From CAYNFP01 sp964492595 (GTDB lineage: Bacteria; Bacillota_I; Bacilli_A; RF39; UBA660): 60,162 nucleotides of DNA. Shown here piece after piece: positions 31,928 to 41,573 of this stretch (the first letter of the stretch is position 1; each line of letters begins with the position of its first letter). The notes under the pieces were generated by a model. That model ran no database searches. It was not told the origin of the DNA and saw only the letters and a list, made by a program, of their open reading frames with translations. The DNA lies in assembly GCA_964492595.1 (NCBI GenBank), contig CAZBKY010000001.1, positions 1 to 60,162 of the forward strand. Direction: 5' to 3'. The position numbers were made by a program, and so were the translations under genes.

Positions 31928-33751
31928 TTATTTTACTAAATTTCTTAATCCCCTTAGTATTTCAACCATAGCCCAGGTATCCTGTTTGCAATACTCTCTA
32001 AGATTTTCTTTTGATTCTTCAAGTTCTTCCTTGCTCAATTTATCATAAGATGAATACACACTTAATGCTTCTGTACCACTTTGTACCTCAAGATTCTTAT
32101 AACTTAAATCTGTAAATAAAGGCAAAGTCCTTTTTATTGAAAAACTTCCACTTTGTAAAGTGTTATAATAGTTCATAGTTTTAGACTCTTCTTCATCAAA
32201 TCCAAAAGATTTATATAATTCAGCATTCGTATCTAAATAATAAAGCAAATCTGTAGAATTATCTATAATAGAAAGTAATTTATCCCTATATTCTGGAAAA
32301 ATCCCTGCTAAATGCTTGATTACACCTCTTTCAAAGTTTACATTTTGTGCTATCATTGTGCCATTAAAACCATCTATATGATTGGCTAGAGCTTTAACCA
32401 GATTTTCTCTTTCATCTTGAGAGGTGTCCGCTAAAAAAATGTAATTATCTTTATCCTTATCACAAACCCCCTCTTCTCTTTCAATATGAAGAGAAAACTC
32501 AAAAGGGCTTTGAGTATAAGGAGCCTCTCCTCTAAACCTAGGTATAGGACAGGGAAATGTTTCAAAATCTAAATGATATATAGGATACTTAATATTATTC
32601 AATCCACATTTTATTTTTTCTTTATTTATATGTACTATATCATTTTCATAACAGTTTCTTTGTATTTTATGATTATTATTAGTTAGCCAGTTTATTGGTA
32701 CATCACCCAATTTGTAATAACCCTCATTCACTAAATCATATTTATTGTAAATAGTGCCATACTCATCTTTAAAAGATATAAATTTTTTATAATTATAACT
32801 AGCATTTAATTTAGGAACATCCTTAAAACAAATATTTTTAAATTTGCACTCAGTATTTTTATTTAACTCACAATGAACTCCAACTTTGCATGGTGTGTTC
32901 TCTCCTTCAAATATATAACTCTCAAGATTAGTTCTATCCTCTTCAATTATGCTCATCATAGAAGAGGTAATATCATTCATATCAAATATAGATATAATAT
33001 CATTGCCATTAACATCTTTATTATATATTCTTTTTCCATTTTCTTTATATCCGTCATATATATATTCATGATTTAAAACAGCTAAATAGTAATTTACCTT
33101 TTTATTAATATTGTGAGTTTTTAAATCTCTTTCTATAATATATCTTTGTACCGCCAAATCATAAATGTATTTACCTTTTCTAAATCTGTCTTTAAATGAA
33201 TTGATTTTATTTTCATAATCATTAATATATTTTAAATTAATGCATTTTCCTATTTTATATACACCACTTTCCAATATGAAAAGAGGGTATTTTTCATCTT
33301 TTCTTCCATAGTTTACATCAAGCATAACTTTAGATGTGGTGGCTTTCACTTCAACTATATTAACACATTCATCTGTTTCGTTATAAATATCAACATAACA
33401 TAAGTATCTTATTCCCCCTAGTTCAAAATCAAAAGATTCCTGGTTATATGTTTTTTCACTATATATACTCTTGCCACCAAATAATTTATTAACTTTTAAG
33501 GCACTTAGAAGCTCAACTTCTTTATAATAATCCATCATTGCTTCCAGATGTTTATTATCCTTAATAGTAATATCATTATCTTCTTCATCAAACATATCTG
33601 ATACAAGTTCTTTAATTATTTCATCTTTTTCTTTTTTTTTGTATTCTTCAATAGACATTTTAGAATTTAATTTATCTTTTCTAATGTCTTCAAGAGAAGA
33701 ATATCTTTTGCATCTTGTATAGTTTATAAAATCTGTTTTAGTAACTGCCAT
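31928..33751 (-). CDS. DUF2779 nuclease-like protein
   Basis: 607 residues. Two likely catalytic regions: a PD-(D/E)xK-like part at ~115-140 (LCYVDIYNE, then NIVEVKATTS) and an RNase H-like 3'-5' exonuclease part from ~390 (YHLDFETFPCPIPRF, IAQNVNFERGVIKHLA, and YCKQDTWAMVEIL near the end), i.e. DUF2779. A Cys cluster between them (CKVGHCEL-like, CKFKNICF) may bind an iron-sulfur or zinc centre, as in Cas4-like enzymes. Role unknown; DNA processing is likely. Stands alone between rpoZ and the deoxyribosyltransferase-like gene. Confidence 0.8.
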   Translation of the reverse strand: MAVTKTDFINYTRCKRYSSLEDIRKDKLNSKMSIEEYKKKEKDEIIKELVSDMFDEEDNDITIKDNKHLEAMMDYYKEVELLSALKVNKLFGGKSIYSEKTYNQESFDFELGGIRYLCYVDIYNETDECVNIVEVKATTSKVMLDVNYGRKDEKYPLFILESGVYKIGKCINLKYINDYENKINSFKDRFRKGKYIYDLAVQRYIIERDLKTHNINKKVNYYLAVLNHEYIYDGYKENGKRIYNKDVNGNDIISIFDMNDITSSMMSIIEEDRTNLESYIFEGENTPCKVGVHCELNKNTECKFKNICFKDVPKLNASYNYKKFISFKDEYGTIYNKYDLVNEGYYKLGDVPINWLTNNNHKIQRNCYENDIVHINKEKIKCGLNNIKYPIYHLDFETFPCPIPRFRGEAPYTQSPFEFSLHIEREEGVCDKDKDNYIFLADTSQDERENLVKALANHIDGFNGTMIAQNVNFERGVIKHLAGIFPEYRDKLLSIIDNSTDLLYYLDTNAELYKSFGFDEEESKTMNYYNTLQSGSFSIKRTLPLFTDLSYKNLEVQSGTEALSVYSSYDKLSKEELEESKENLREYCKQDTWAMVEILRGLRNLVK

Positions 33752-33850
33752 AATTTACCTCTTTTTTATTAATAAGTCCTTTTCATCTTCTAATGTAATT
33801 ATAGCAAAAAAGTATCGGGTGAACCAATACTTTAGATATAATATTTTTTA

Positions 33851-34237
33851 TTAATTTATCTTCAAATCAAGTAAATCATCTAATGTATTATAAAAAATAC
33901 TTTTTTCAGATATTCCTTTAATGGAATTTGAAACTTCGGCATCTTTGCGCGCAATTAAATATATCGGAATCTTCTTCATATATGCATATCCAGCTTCTAT
34001 TCCTATTCCAATGCTTGTTTCTGATGCCTCAATTATAAAGATATCAGATTTTTCTATTTCCTCAAAAGCTCTTTGCATTAATTCTTTAGGTGTCAACCCA
34101 GAGATTTTATAATTTTGAACATCTCTTACAAAAACAAAAATATCTATGTTTATTTTTTTAAATGTTTGTGTAATATTTTCAATTAACTCTTTATTCTGTA
34201 AATTATTGTAATACTTAATTGCTAAAAAAGCTCTCAT
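33851..34237 (-). CDS. Nucleoside 2-deoxyribosyltransferase-like protein
   Basis: 128 residues. The start at ATG 34237 (AAGGATGG ahead) gives MRAFLAIKYYNN, a typical first strand. The middle has ISGLTPKELMQRAFEEIEKSD followed by IFIIEASETSIGIGIEAGYAY, in which the Glu and the glycine-rich turn resemble the active site of the nucleoside deoxyribosyltransferase / DNPH1 family. It probably cleaves or exchanges the base of deoxynucleosides or their monophosphates. Substrate uncertain. Confidence 0.65.
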   Translation of the reverse strand: MRAFLAIKYYNNLQNKELIENITQTFKKINIDIFVFVRDVQNYKISGLTPKELMQRAFEEIEKSDIFIIEASETSIGIGIEAGYAYMKKIPIYLIARKDAEVSNSIKGISEKSIFYNTLDDLLDLKIN

Positions 34238-34291
34238 AAAACCATCCTTTATTTTCATATTTATTATATCAAATGCTAAAAATTATCTCAA

Positions 34292-34320
34292 TAAAAAAGA
34301 CTTTTTTGAAGCCCTTTTTA
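34292..34320 (-). terminator. Terminator of the cotD-like gene
   Basis: AAAAAGGGCTT-CAAA-AAGTCTTTTTT on the minus strand, one bulged base, starting at the stop codon. Confidence 0.6.
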
Positions 34321-34632
34321 GAAATTACAACATGAACCAACTTGTTCATTTACTACTACATTTTCTTCAGTACAGGTATAGCTAGGTCTAAAAACATGTC
34401 TGTAAATATGATGATTTATAATTCTAGTATTTACAGGACAAATATGAGGAACAGTATGGCATATTGTTTTATGTATTTGTCTTTCTCTAGGACATTCCAT
34501 TACTTCTGGCATCATACATCCTGACATACTACTTGTTGCAGGAGTATTGTAATCTATCTCTTGATTTGAAGTTATATTAACTTCACTTGCTCCTTCCACA
34601 TTATATCCTTGGTACATTCCATAATCTTTCAT
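34318..34632 (-). CDS. CotD-like spore coat protein
   Basis: 104 residues. The central part MECPRERQIHKTICHTVPHI followed by CPVNTRIINHHIYRHVFRP is rich in His, Pro and Cys and has the layout of inner coat protein CotD. The N-terminus is polar and low-complexity, and the end carries CC. ATG 34632 is used because the alternative GTG at 34644 touches the SD (AAGGAGTG). A SigK-like promoter upstream fits late mother-cell expression. Confidence 0.72.
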   Translation of the reverse strand: MKDYGMYQGYNVEGASEVNITSNQEIDYNTPATSSMSGCMMPEVMECPRERQIHKTICHTVPHICPVNTRIINHHIYRHVFRPSYTCTEENVVVNEQVGSCCNF

Positions 34633-34657
34633 TAATCCAGTCACTCCTTTTCTTTTA

Positions 34658-34684
34658 TATTTTATGTTAAATTCATCCTATAGT
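34658..34684 (-). promoter_or_regulatory. SigK-type promoter of the cotD-like gene
   Basis: CATAAAATA (34666-34658) with AC (34684-34683) 16 bases upstream, matching the SigK pattern AC-N16-CATANNNTA. ATG 34632 lies about 25 bases downstream. Confidence 0.6.
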
Positions 34685-34838
34685 ATAGGTGAAAAAACCA
34701 TTAAAAATGTAAACCTTTTAAACTGAAGTCACTTTTCATGACTTTTGTTCTATATCTTATTTTATTCTTTCAAGTAATATAATTTACTCTTATATTAAAA
34801 AATGTTAAAATCAAAATATGAATTAAGAGGTTTTTAAA

Positions 34839-34961
34839 ATGTATAAATTTTTAAATAATAACAAAATTTTAGTGATATCGCATATCGCAGATATTGATGG
34901 TATGGGAGGAGTAATTTTAGAAAACCTTCCATTAGACAAAAGTCAATTAAAAAAATATTAG
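34839..34961 (+). pseudogene. Truncated DHH-family phosphoesterase remnant
   Basis: Only 40 residues, MYKFLNNNKILVISHIADID then GMGGVILENL, which is the first strand and metal-binding start of DHH/NrnB-type phosphoesterases (usually V.SH.DLDG.GS). SD AAGAGG is present. The frame ends at TAG, and no further DHH sequence follows before the frameshifted RhuM gene, so the rest was lost, perhaps when that gene arrived. Confidence 0.5.
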
Positions 34962-35010
34962 TTTTCATTTTCACTCATATCTACTTCTTAAAGTATAGTT
35001 TGATTCTATT

Positions 35011-36022
35011 TTAATTTTTATTTGAATTTTCCCTATTTACTTTTTTTTCTATCATTTTTATAACTTCTAAATAATCTTTTTCAGCACTACTTAAAGTTTT
35101 AGATTGATATTTTTTATACTTTTTTTCAGCTTTTTCCATAGCTTTCAAATGACTGATTTTACCTTTCCCAGATAGCAATTTTTCTCCACTCATTGTTAAA
35201 ATATTATTTAAGTGTTTAACCCAGTCAGTCATTTTCATGGAAATATGTCTTTCTGCTTGTCTTTCAGCAAAAGCCAGATATCCTTCAACTATTTGATTTA
35301 ATGTTTTTAATTCTTTTAGAGTTAGATAATTTTTAGCGGTTTTAGCCTCTATTAGTGTTTGGCTCTTCTCCTGCAAATGATATAAGTCCCATATAATCTT
35401 TTTCACTGTCAACACGTGTATATACAACTTCTGCTGCTGTATTACTGTGAACTGCATAGTGTATTTTATTTTGAACTGTTTTAAAGAATTCTATTGATGT
35501 TTTATCTTTAGGATTATAATCTATACTTGTTGCGTAAATATCTAATACCTGCCTATAAAAAACTTTTTCACTGGAACGAATGTCTCTTATTCGTTCAATT
35601 AATTCCCTCCAGTAGTTTCCCCCACCTAATTTTTTAAGTTTTTCATCGTTCATAGCAAAGCCTTTAATCATATATTCTTTTAAAACTTTTGTAGCCCATT
35701 TTCTAAATGCTATTGCTTTATTTGAATTAACTCTATAACCTATCGCAATTATCATTTCTAAATTATAAAATAATAGCCCTCTGCTGATATTTCTGTTGCC
35801 TTCTTTTTGAACTTGTCGAAAGTTTTGACAAGTTGATTTTTCTTCCAATTCTTTTGAAGAGTATATTTCTTGTATATGATGAATTATAGTATTATGTTTA
35901 ACATCAAATAACTCAGCTAATTTCTTTTGGGTAAGCCAAACATTTTCATTTTCCAGTAAAACATCAATTTTTATATTGTTGCTTTCATCGGTATAAATTA
36001 CTACATTGCTTTTATCTTCCAT
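35011..36022 (-). pseudogene. RhuM-family gene, broken by one frameshift
   Basis: The first part (36022 to ~35345) is a good RhuM N-terminus: VWLTQKKLAELFDVKHNTI, then IGYRVNSNKAIAFRKWATKV and VQNKIHYAVHSNTAAEVVYT. It ends early after FAGEEPNTNRG. The remaining RhuM sequence, EAKTAKNYLTLKELKTLNQI then YLAFAERQAERHISMKMTDW, is read from an overlapping frame down to 35011. One lost or gained base near 35345-35370 explains it. If a sequencing error, this is an intact gene of about 330 residues. Confidence 0.75.
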
Positions 36023-36195
36023 TATTCATCTCCTTTCAAACATATTTCGTATTATATCTATTGCTTTATAACAAGCAACCAAAAAATTTAATTCATGTTT
36101 TAATTCTAATTTAAACTATCCTCTTTCAGTTATTTTTTATATAACAAAAATATTTAATTGCCAATAATTTTAATATTCTAATTACAAATAATCCT

Positions 36196-37728
36196 TTATT
36201 TTTGGGGGTTTTTTATTCCGTGCTTCATATTTCTTAATAACATATAAATCTTAGGAAAATAATCAATTAATATTCTTTTTGCTAGTCCTCTCAAAGATTT
36301 TTTCAATTCTGCAAGAAATACAAGAACTTTTCTTGGAGTAAGAGGCCCTGTAAACCAAAAATCATAGTATCTTTCCATAAAATGCCTAAATTTAGTATCT
36401 TTAGCAAAACACCATTTATATCTTTTTACATAATATTTAAAATACCTTACCACAAAAAGCACTTCATGATCTGGAAATTGTGGCTGTTTAATAAATACTT
36501 TAGTTTTAGGGGTAATTTCTGTTAGAAAACCAGCCACTCTTGAAATATCTTCTAATTTAGTCATAGGATATGGATAAAAAATATTTGGTATCATATCATC
36601 ACTTTTTAATTTAGCATTTAGTTTTACAGTTTCAAGAGCCTTATTTAAATCTTCATAAGGTAGTCCTATAATATTATAAGTTAATACCTTTATTTTATAT
36701 TTATTAAACCACTGTGAACATCTTATCATTTGTTCATCTGTAGTATATCTTTGTAAATATTTTCTTCTTATCTCCTCGTTGCCACTTTCAAGTCCAATAT
36801 CTATTACATAACATCCAGCTTCTTTTAATTTCTTTACAGTTTCTTCTGTCACAATATCAAATCTAAGATTACAGGTAAAAGGTAATTTAATTTCCTTAAT
36901 ATATAAATCTATAAATTCTTCATACCAACCAGGATACATATTGAATATAGCATCTCTAAAATTAAGAGTATTAATATTAGGATATTTTTTTAATATCATT
37001 TTTACCAGTTCAATAGCTTTTTTAGGACTTCTAAACCTTGCATATTTTGTTTTGTTCGGATATATATTTCTAAACTGAGAATTACCACAATAAGTACAGG
37101 CATATATACATCCTCTACTCAACATAACAAGTGCTTGATTTAACCTGGTTGAATCTAAATTTTTAAAATCAAAAAGCTCGATGTCTGGAAAAGGCAACTC
37201 ATCTAAATCCTCTATTAAAGGTCTTACAGGATTTTTAATTATATCCTTCCCCTTTCTAAAATAAAAACTCTCTAAATCATAATAATCTTTACCTTCAGAC
37301 ATTCTGTTCATTAAATCAAGAGTTGGATATTCTCCCTCTCCCACACATACCGCATTTAGACCTTTAATTTTCATAAATTCATCAGGTACTAATATTGCGT
37401 GGTATCCTCCACAAAAAATAAATATACTTTTATCTACATCTCTAGTCCATTTTATTAAATCTTTACAATAATCAAATGCAGTTGTTCTAACTGTTATTCC
37501 AATTATATCGATATCTTTAAATTCTTTTAGCTTCTCTTTATATTCTTTTTCAGTATACATATGAGTTATATGCATAAGACTTGCATTATGTCCGCCTTTT
37601 TTCACAACCGCAGAAATAGAAGCTAAACCCTCATTATAACTTCCTCCTCCGCTTTTTTTATCTGTATCCTGTTCTAAAAAATCTGGATACACTAATAATA
37701 AATTTAATTTTTTATTTAACCTTTTCAT
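36196..37728 (-). CDS. B12-binding radical SAM protein
   Basis: 510 residues. The N-terminal cobalamin-binding Rossmann part (residues ~10-150, GGGSYNEGLASISAVVKKGG, IFCGGYHAILVPDEF) is followed by the radical SAM core, with the 4Fe-4S motif SRGCIYACTYCG at ~203-214 and GLESGNEEIRRKY further on. The C-terminal ~100 residues are helical and basic. Such enzymes methylate or rearrange unreactive carbons in lipids, antibiotics or cofactors; the substrate is not evident. No neighbouring pathway genes, and it appears monocistronic. Confidence 0.88.
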   Translation of the reverse strand: MKRLNKKLNLLLVYPDFLEQDTDKKSGGGSYNEGLASISAVVKKGGHNASLMHITHMYTEKEYKEKLKEFKDIDIIGITVRTTAFDYCKDLIKWTRDVDKSIFIFCGGYHAILVPDEFMKIKGLNAVCVGEGEYPTLDLMNRMSEGKDYYDLESFYFRKGKDIIKNPVRPLIEDLDELPFPDIELFDFKNLDSTRLNQALVMLSRGCIYACTYCGNSQFRNIYPNKTKYARFRSPKKAIELVKMILKKYPNINTLNFRDAIFNMYPGWYEEFIDLYIKEIKLPFTCNLRFDIVTEETVKKLKEAGCYVIDIGLESGNEEIRRKYLQRYTTDEQMIRCSQWFNKYKIKVLTYNIIGLPYEDLNKALETVKLNAKLKSDDMIPNIFYPYPMTKLEDISRVAGFLTEITPKTKVFIKQPQFPDHEVLFVVRYFKYYVKRYKWCFAKDTKFRHFMERYYDFWFTGPLTPRKVLVFLAELKKSLRGLAKRILIDYFPKIYMLLRNMKHGIKNPQK

Positions 37729-37783
37729 TACTACTCCTTTGTTTTTTATTATACTACTTTAAACTTGATATTCCAATTCTTTA

Positions 37784-38245
37784 CTATCTTTTTTTTCTGT
37801 AAGGGAAGTCTGCGGTATCATAAAAATACCCTTTAATCATATTTTGAATTGCCAAATCTATAAAAGTAATTATTTCAATAGGCAAATCATTAACTGGAGC
37901 CCATAATAATTCAGCACACTTATCAGGCTCCATTATTGTTGGAACTCCCAGATAATTACTTGTTTTAAAAAAGAAATTTAAATAATTATCTTCAAAATCA
38001 TGTATTACCTCTGCCAACTCTAGATCCTCTTCAATTATTGTTATCCCAAGTTTTTCATTTGCTTCTTTAATAATTTTTTGATTCAGTGATTTTCCTTCTT
38101 CTAAATAACTCCTGCAGCATAAATCATACATTTCATCTCTATACCCAGTGTTCTTTCTTTTTTGCAGCAATATCTCCTCAACTCCATTATTCACTCTTGT
38201 TAATATTAAAAATATTACACATACAGTTTTATGTCTTTCTTTCAT
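37784..38245 (-). CDS. Nudix hydrolase family protein with degenerate Nudix box
   Basis: 153 residues. The start VCVIFLILTRVNNGVEEILLQKRKN fits the Nudix fold. The Nudix box reads YLEEGKSLNQKIIKEANEKLG, in which the usual REUxEExG appears as KEANEKLG: the first two Glu are kept but the Arg is Lys and the third Glu is Lys, and the leading Gly is missing. Activity may be reduced or altered. The ending is basic. Substrate unknown. Confidence 0.75.
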   Translation of the reverse strand: MKERHKTVCVIFLILTRVNNGVEEILLQKRKNTGYRDEMYDLCCRSYLEEGKSLNQKIIKEANEKLGITIIEEDLELAEVIHDFEDNYLNFFFKTSNYLGVPTIMEPDKCAELLWAPVNDLPIEIITFIDLAIQNMIKGYFYDTADFPYRKKR

Positions 38246-38292
38246 TTTATTATTATCCTTTCAATTTATTTTTATTATAGATACTCCTTTTT

Positions 38293-39597
38293 TTAAAATG
38301 GCATCTTCATATTTCCGCTTTTAAATTTTTTCATCATATCTTTCATCATTTCAAACTGTTTTAATAGTTTATTTACTTCTTCTACTGATGTTCCACTTCC
38401 CTTTGCTATTCTTATTTTTCTTGTAGCCTTCAATATGTCAGGGGTTTTTCTTTCTTCGGGTGTCATAGAAAGAACAATAGCTTCAGTTCTAGCCATTATC
38501 TTAGGATCTATATTTACATTATTAAGACCCATTTTAGAAGCCCCGGGTATTAATTTTATTAAATTCTCTAAAGGACCCATTTTTTTTATCTGCTTTAAGC
38601 TTAATAGAAAATCTTCCAAATCAAATTTTCCTTTCTGAAAATTCTTGGCAGTTTTTAAAGCTTCTTCCTGATCTATAGATTCTTCAGTTTTTTCTATAAT
38701 AGATAAAATATCACCTTCTCCTATTATTCTAGTAGCCATTCTCTCAGGATCAAATTCACTTAAGCCATCAAGTTTTTCAGAATCTCCAATCAATTTTATA
38801 GGTACGTTAGTCAAATATCTTAAAGATAAAGCTACTCCGCCTTTTGTATTTCCATCCATTTTAGTAAGAATGCACCCAGTTAAATGAACTTTTTCATTAA
38901 ATCCATTAATAACATTAACTGCATCCTGTCCCATCATTGCATCTATTACTAGTATTATTTCATTAGGTTTTACTTCATTTTCAATATTGGATAATTCCAG
39001 CATTAATTCTTCATCTATTTGAAGTCTTCCGGCTGTATCAATTAATATATAATCATATCCACTCTCTTTAGCATAATTTACCCCATTCTTAGCAATATTA
39101 ACTACATCTTTATTATCTTGCGAATATACATCTATACCAAGACTTTTACCAATTTCTTTTAATTGACTAATTGCGGCTGGTCTATATATATCACATGCTA
39201 CAAAAAGAGGTTTTTTATTATATTTTTTTCTTACCAGATTACCAAGTTTGCCTATAGTTGTTGTTTTACCACTTCCCTGAAGTCCTACAAGCATAATTAT
39301 TGTAGGTTTTTTACTTGTTTCAATATCTGCTTTTTCTCCAAGTAAATTTATTATTTCATCTTTTACTATCTTAACAAATAAATCTCCTGGTCTAATACTT
39401 CTTCCAACTTCTTCTCCTAGTGCTTTTTCTTTGACTTTATCAGTAAATTCTTTAACTATTTTATAATTGACATCCGCTTCAAGCAGGCATAATCTTATTT
39501 CTCTTAAACTCTCAGTTATATTATCTTCAGTTATTTTTCCATAACCTTTGACTTTACTCAATGCCTTACTTAATTTTTCGGATAATGTTTCAAACAT
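38293..39597 (-). CDS. ffh: Signal recognition particle protein Ffh
   Basis: 434 residues. N domain (residues 1-~85), the G domain with GLQGSGKTTTIGKLG (P-loop), DTAGRLQID, TKMDGNTKGG, and the M domain from ~300 with QIKKMGPLENLIKLIPG and the RNA-binding IAKGSGTSVEEVNKLLKQF. The methionine-rich end DMMKKFKSGNMKMPF is typical. Binds signal peptides and 4.5S/SRP RNA and delivers ribosomes to FtsY. The usual upstream neighbour ylxM is missing here. Confidence 0.97.
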   Translation of the reverse strand: MFETLSEKLSKALSKVKGYGKITEDNITESLREIRLCLLEADVNYKIVKEFTDKVKEKALGEEVGRSIRPGDLFVKIVKDEIINLLGEKADIETSKKPTIIMLVGLQGSGKTTTIGKLGNLVRKKYNKKPLFVACDIYRPAAISQLKEIGKSLGIDVYSQDNKDVVNIAKNGVNYAKESGYDYILIDTAGRLQIDEELMLELSNIENEVKPNEIILVIDAMMGQDAVNVINGFNEKVHLTGCILTKMDGNTKGGVALSLRYLTNVPIKLIGDSEKLDGLSEFDPERMATRIIGEGDILSIIEKTEESIDQEEALKTAKNFQKGKFDLEDFLLSLKQIKKMGPLENLIKLIPGASKMGLNNVNIDPKIMARTEAIVLSMTPEERKTPDILKATRKIRIAKGSGTSVEEVNKLLKQFEMMKDMMKKFKSGNMKMPF

Positions 39598-39618
39598 ATT
39601 AGCCTTCCTTGTATATAA

Positions 39619-39647
39619 ATTTTATCATTTATATTAATTTGTATCAA
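39619..39647 (-). promoter_or_regulatory. SigA-type promoter of ffh
   Basis: TTGATA (39647-39642) and TAAAAT (39624-39619) 17 bases apart on the minus strand; AAGGAAGG SD and ATG follow within 22 bases. Confidence 0.6.
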
Positions 39648-39682
39648 TAAAAAAGACTATAAATTTTTATTATAATCTTTAA
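39645..39682 (-). terminator. Terminator upstream of ffh
   Basis: AAAGATTATAA pairs with TTTATAGTCTTT (one G-T pair), then TTTTTTATT. It ends the transcription unit of fmt and the unknown gene before the ffh promoter. Confidence 0.55.
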
Positions 39683-39773
39683 GTTTCATTGTATGTGTTT
39701 TTAATATACAATATGTAACATTGTTTATAGCCTTGTTTAACTCTTTCTCCAATTTTATTATACTTATAAGCAT
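39657..39773 (-). CDS. Possible 38-residue ORF in the gap before ffh
   Basis: MLISIIKLEKELNKAINNVT and 18 more residues, ending inside the terminator hairpin. GGAGGG touches the ATG with no spacer, which argues against efficient translation. Listed only because the 237-base gap 39598-39834 otherwise holds just the promoter and terminator. Confidence 0.2.
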   Translation of the reverse strand: MLISIIKLEKELNKAINNVTYCILKTHTMKLKDYNKNL

Positions 39774-39834
39774 CCCTCCAAATAAATAATATACCATTTA
39801 TTTTAAGGATGCATCAATATCGACAAAACTAGAA

Positions 39835-40629
39835 TTATTCTGCAGGAATTTCGATAAAACCATCTATATCTATCTTGTTAAAGTTATCAAATTCATAAGT
39901 ATAAATAACTTTTCTATAATCAAAATTCAAATTCTCATAAAGATTTGTTAAATCAAGTTTCAATCCTTTTAAATTATCTTTATCATAGTAAATATCTAAT
40001 ATAACCTCTCCGCTTACTCGCTTAATTATATCTGCATTATTATATTCATTATAAATTTCTATTACTTTCTTTGCTTCTATTTTATATCTTTTGATATCAT
40101 ATTCCTCTTCTTTTAAATCAAGTTCATATGTGTGTTGATTAATCAATTCATGAATATTTTCTATATTTATAAATGTAGTGTCATAATTATTATATATATT
40201 AGATTTTTCTTCTAAAATAAATTGATTATTTACAGCCTTATATATTTTAGAGGCATTTATATAATAAATATTATTTTCACCTCTATATGTTTTAGAAATT
40301 AATTCTTTAGTTTCGCTTTCTTTTCTAATCAGTAAATTTAATAAATCTGTATCTGCGATTATAGTTAAATCAGCATCGTAATTGTTCTCACTTAACTCTT
40401 CAAGCAAATTTTTTTCAAGGATTTTTTCATTGCTTCCTGATTTATCATTATTGTTGGCATTTGTACTTTCTTTAGGGGTATCTGCAAACTTCATAATTAC
40501 TGCAACTATTAAAATTATACAGAATATTACTCCATAAAATACCATTTCTTTTCCGCTTTTTTCTGGATCTATCGGCTTATTTACATCTGATTTTTCATTT
40601 TCCTTTTTAGATTTAAAAATATTTTTCAT
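39835..40629 (-). CDS. Single-pass membrane protein, unknown function
   Basis: 264 residues. A charged cytoplasmic N-terminus (about 28 residues), one membrane helix (MVFYGVIFCIILIVAVIMKF), an Asn/Ser/Lys linker and an extracellular strand-rich domain of about 190 residues. Acidic overall. It overlaps the fmt stop by four bases, so it is translated with fmt. I do not recognise the domain. The 15-base motif at its 3' end recurs upstream of spoIIAA. Confidence 0.55.
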   Translation of the reverse strand: MKNIFKSKKENEKSDVNKPIDPEKSGKEMVFYGVIFCIILIVAVIMKFADTPKESTNANNNDKSGSNEKILEKNLLEELSENNYDADLTIIADTDLLNLLIRKESETKELISKTYRGENNIYYINASKIYKAVNNQFILEEKSNIYNNYDTTFINIENIHELINQHTYELDLKEEEYDIKRYKIEAKKVIEIYNEYNNADIIKRVSGEVILDIYYDKDNLKGLKLDLTNLYENLNFDYRKVIYTYEFDNFNKIDIDGFIEIPAE

Positions 40630-41573
40630 TTATTAAACACCTTTCCTAAAAGATTTTCTTTCTTTTTACCGTTTATATAATCACAGGCACTCATTTCTTT
40701 TTTACCCTCCGGCTTTAATTTAGTAATTATAATTTCCCCATCAGCACATTTTACACCTATACCATCTTTATAGACATTTGTTATTTCTCCTATAGAACCT
40801 GAAACATTGCTTCCAATTTTAACTTCAAGTATTTTTATAACTTCTCCTTCAAAAATGGTATAAGCAATGGGGAAAGGATATAGTCCTCTTACTTTATTAT
40901 ATACATCTTTAACATTACGCTTAAAATCTATTAATTCATCTTCTCTTTTTATGTTATATCCATAAGTTGCATCATCATTATTCTGCCTTATGCTTTTATT
41001 AGTACCATTAAATATGCTGGGTAATGTTTTTATTAATAAATCGCTTCCAAGCTTACTTAATTTATTATGTAGAATTCCAACATTGTCAGTATCTTCTATT
41101 TTTATGGCCTCCTGTGCGATTATATTCCCCTCATCCATTTTATCATTCATATACATTATGGTTATTCCAGTTTCCTTATAACCCTCCATTATAGCGCGAT
41201 GTATGGGCGCACCCCCTCTTAATTTGGGAAGAAGGGAAGCATGTACATTTACTCCTTTATATTTGGGTTTATATAAAATTTCTTCAGGGATTATCTGACC
41301 ATAAGCACAAGTAATTATAATATCAGCATCAAAGTCCAATACTTTTTGGTAGTCATTTCTTATTTTTTCCGGTTGAAAGACTTCGATTTTATTTTTCAGT
41401 GCTACTTCTTTTATGGGTGATGGTTTCAATTCTTTATTTCTTCCTACAAAAGAATCGGGTTGAGTTACAACTAAAACAACATTTGTGTTAGAAATTAATT
41501 TTTCTAAAACCGGTACTGCAAACAAAGGTGTCCCCATAAATACAACTTTTTTATCTTTCATCTCTAAATTCAC
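40626..41573 (-). CDS. fmt: Methionyl-tRNA formyltransferase
   Basis: 315 residues. Formylates initiator Met-tRNA. Diagnostic sequences are VVFMGTPLFAVPVLEKL at the start, the catalytic region GVNVHASLLPKLRGGAPIHR (Asn and His), MDEGNIIAQE and the C-terminal OB-like domain from ~205 (VRGLYPFPIAYT). Lies in the priA-fmt neighbourhood common in Bacillota, though def is not found here. It overlaps the previous gene by 23 bases. Confidence 0.96.
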   Translation of the reverse strand: MNLEMKDKKVVFMGTPLFAVPVLEKLISNTNVVLVVTQPDSFVGRNKELKPSPIKEVALKNKIEVFQPEKIRNDYQKVLDFDADIIITCAYGQIIPEEILYKPKYKGVNVHASLLPKLRGGAPIHRAIMEGYKETGITIMYMNDKMDEGNIIAQEAIKIEDTDNVGILHNKLSKLGSDLLIKTLPSIFNGTNKSIRQNNDDATYGYNIKREDELIDFKRNVKDVYNKVRGLYPFPIAYTIFEGEVIKILEVKIGSNVSGSIGEITNVYKDGIGVKCADGEIIITKLKPEGKKEMSACDYINGKKKENLLGKVFNK

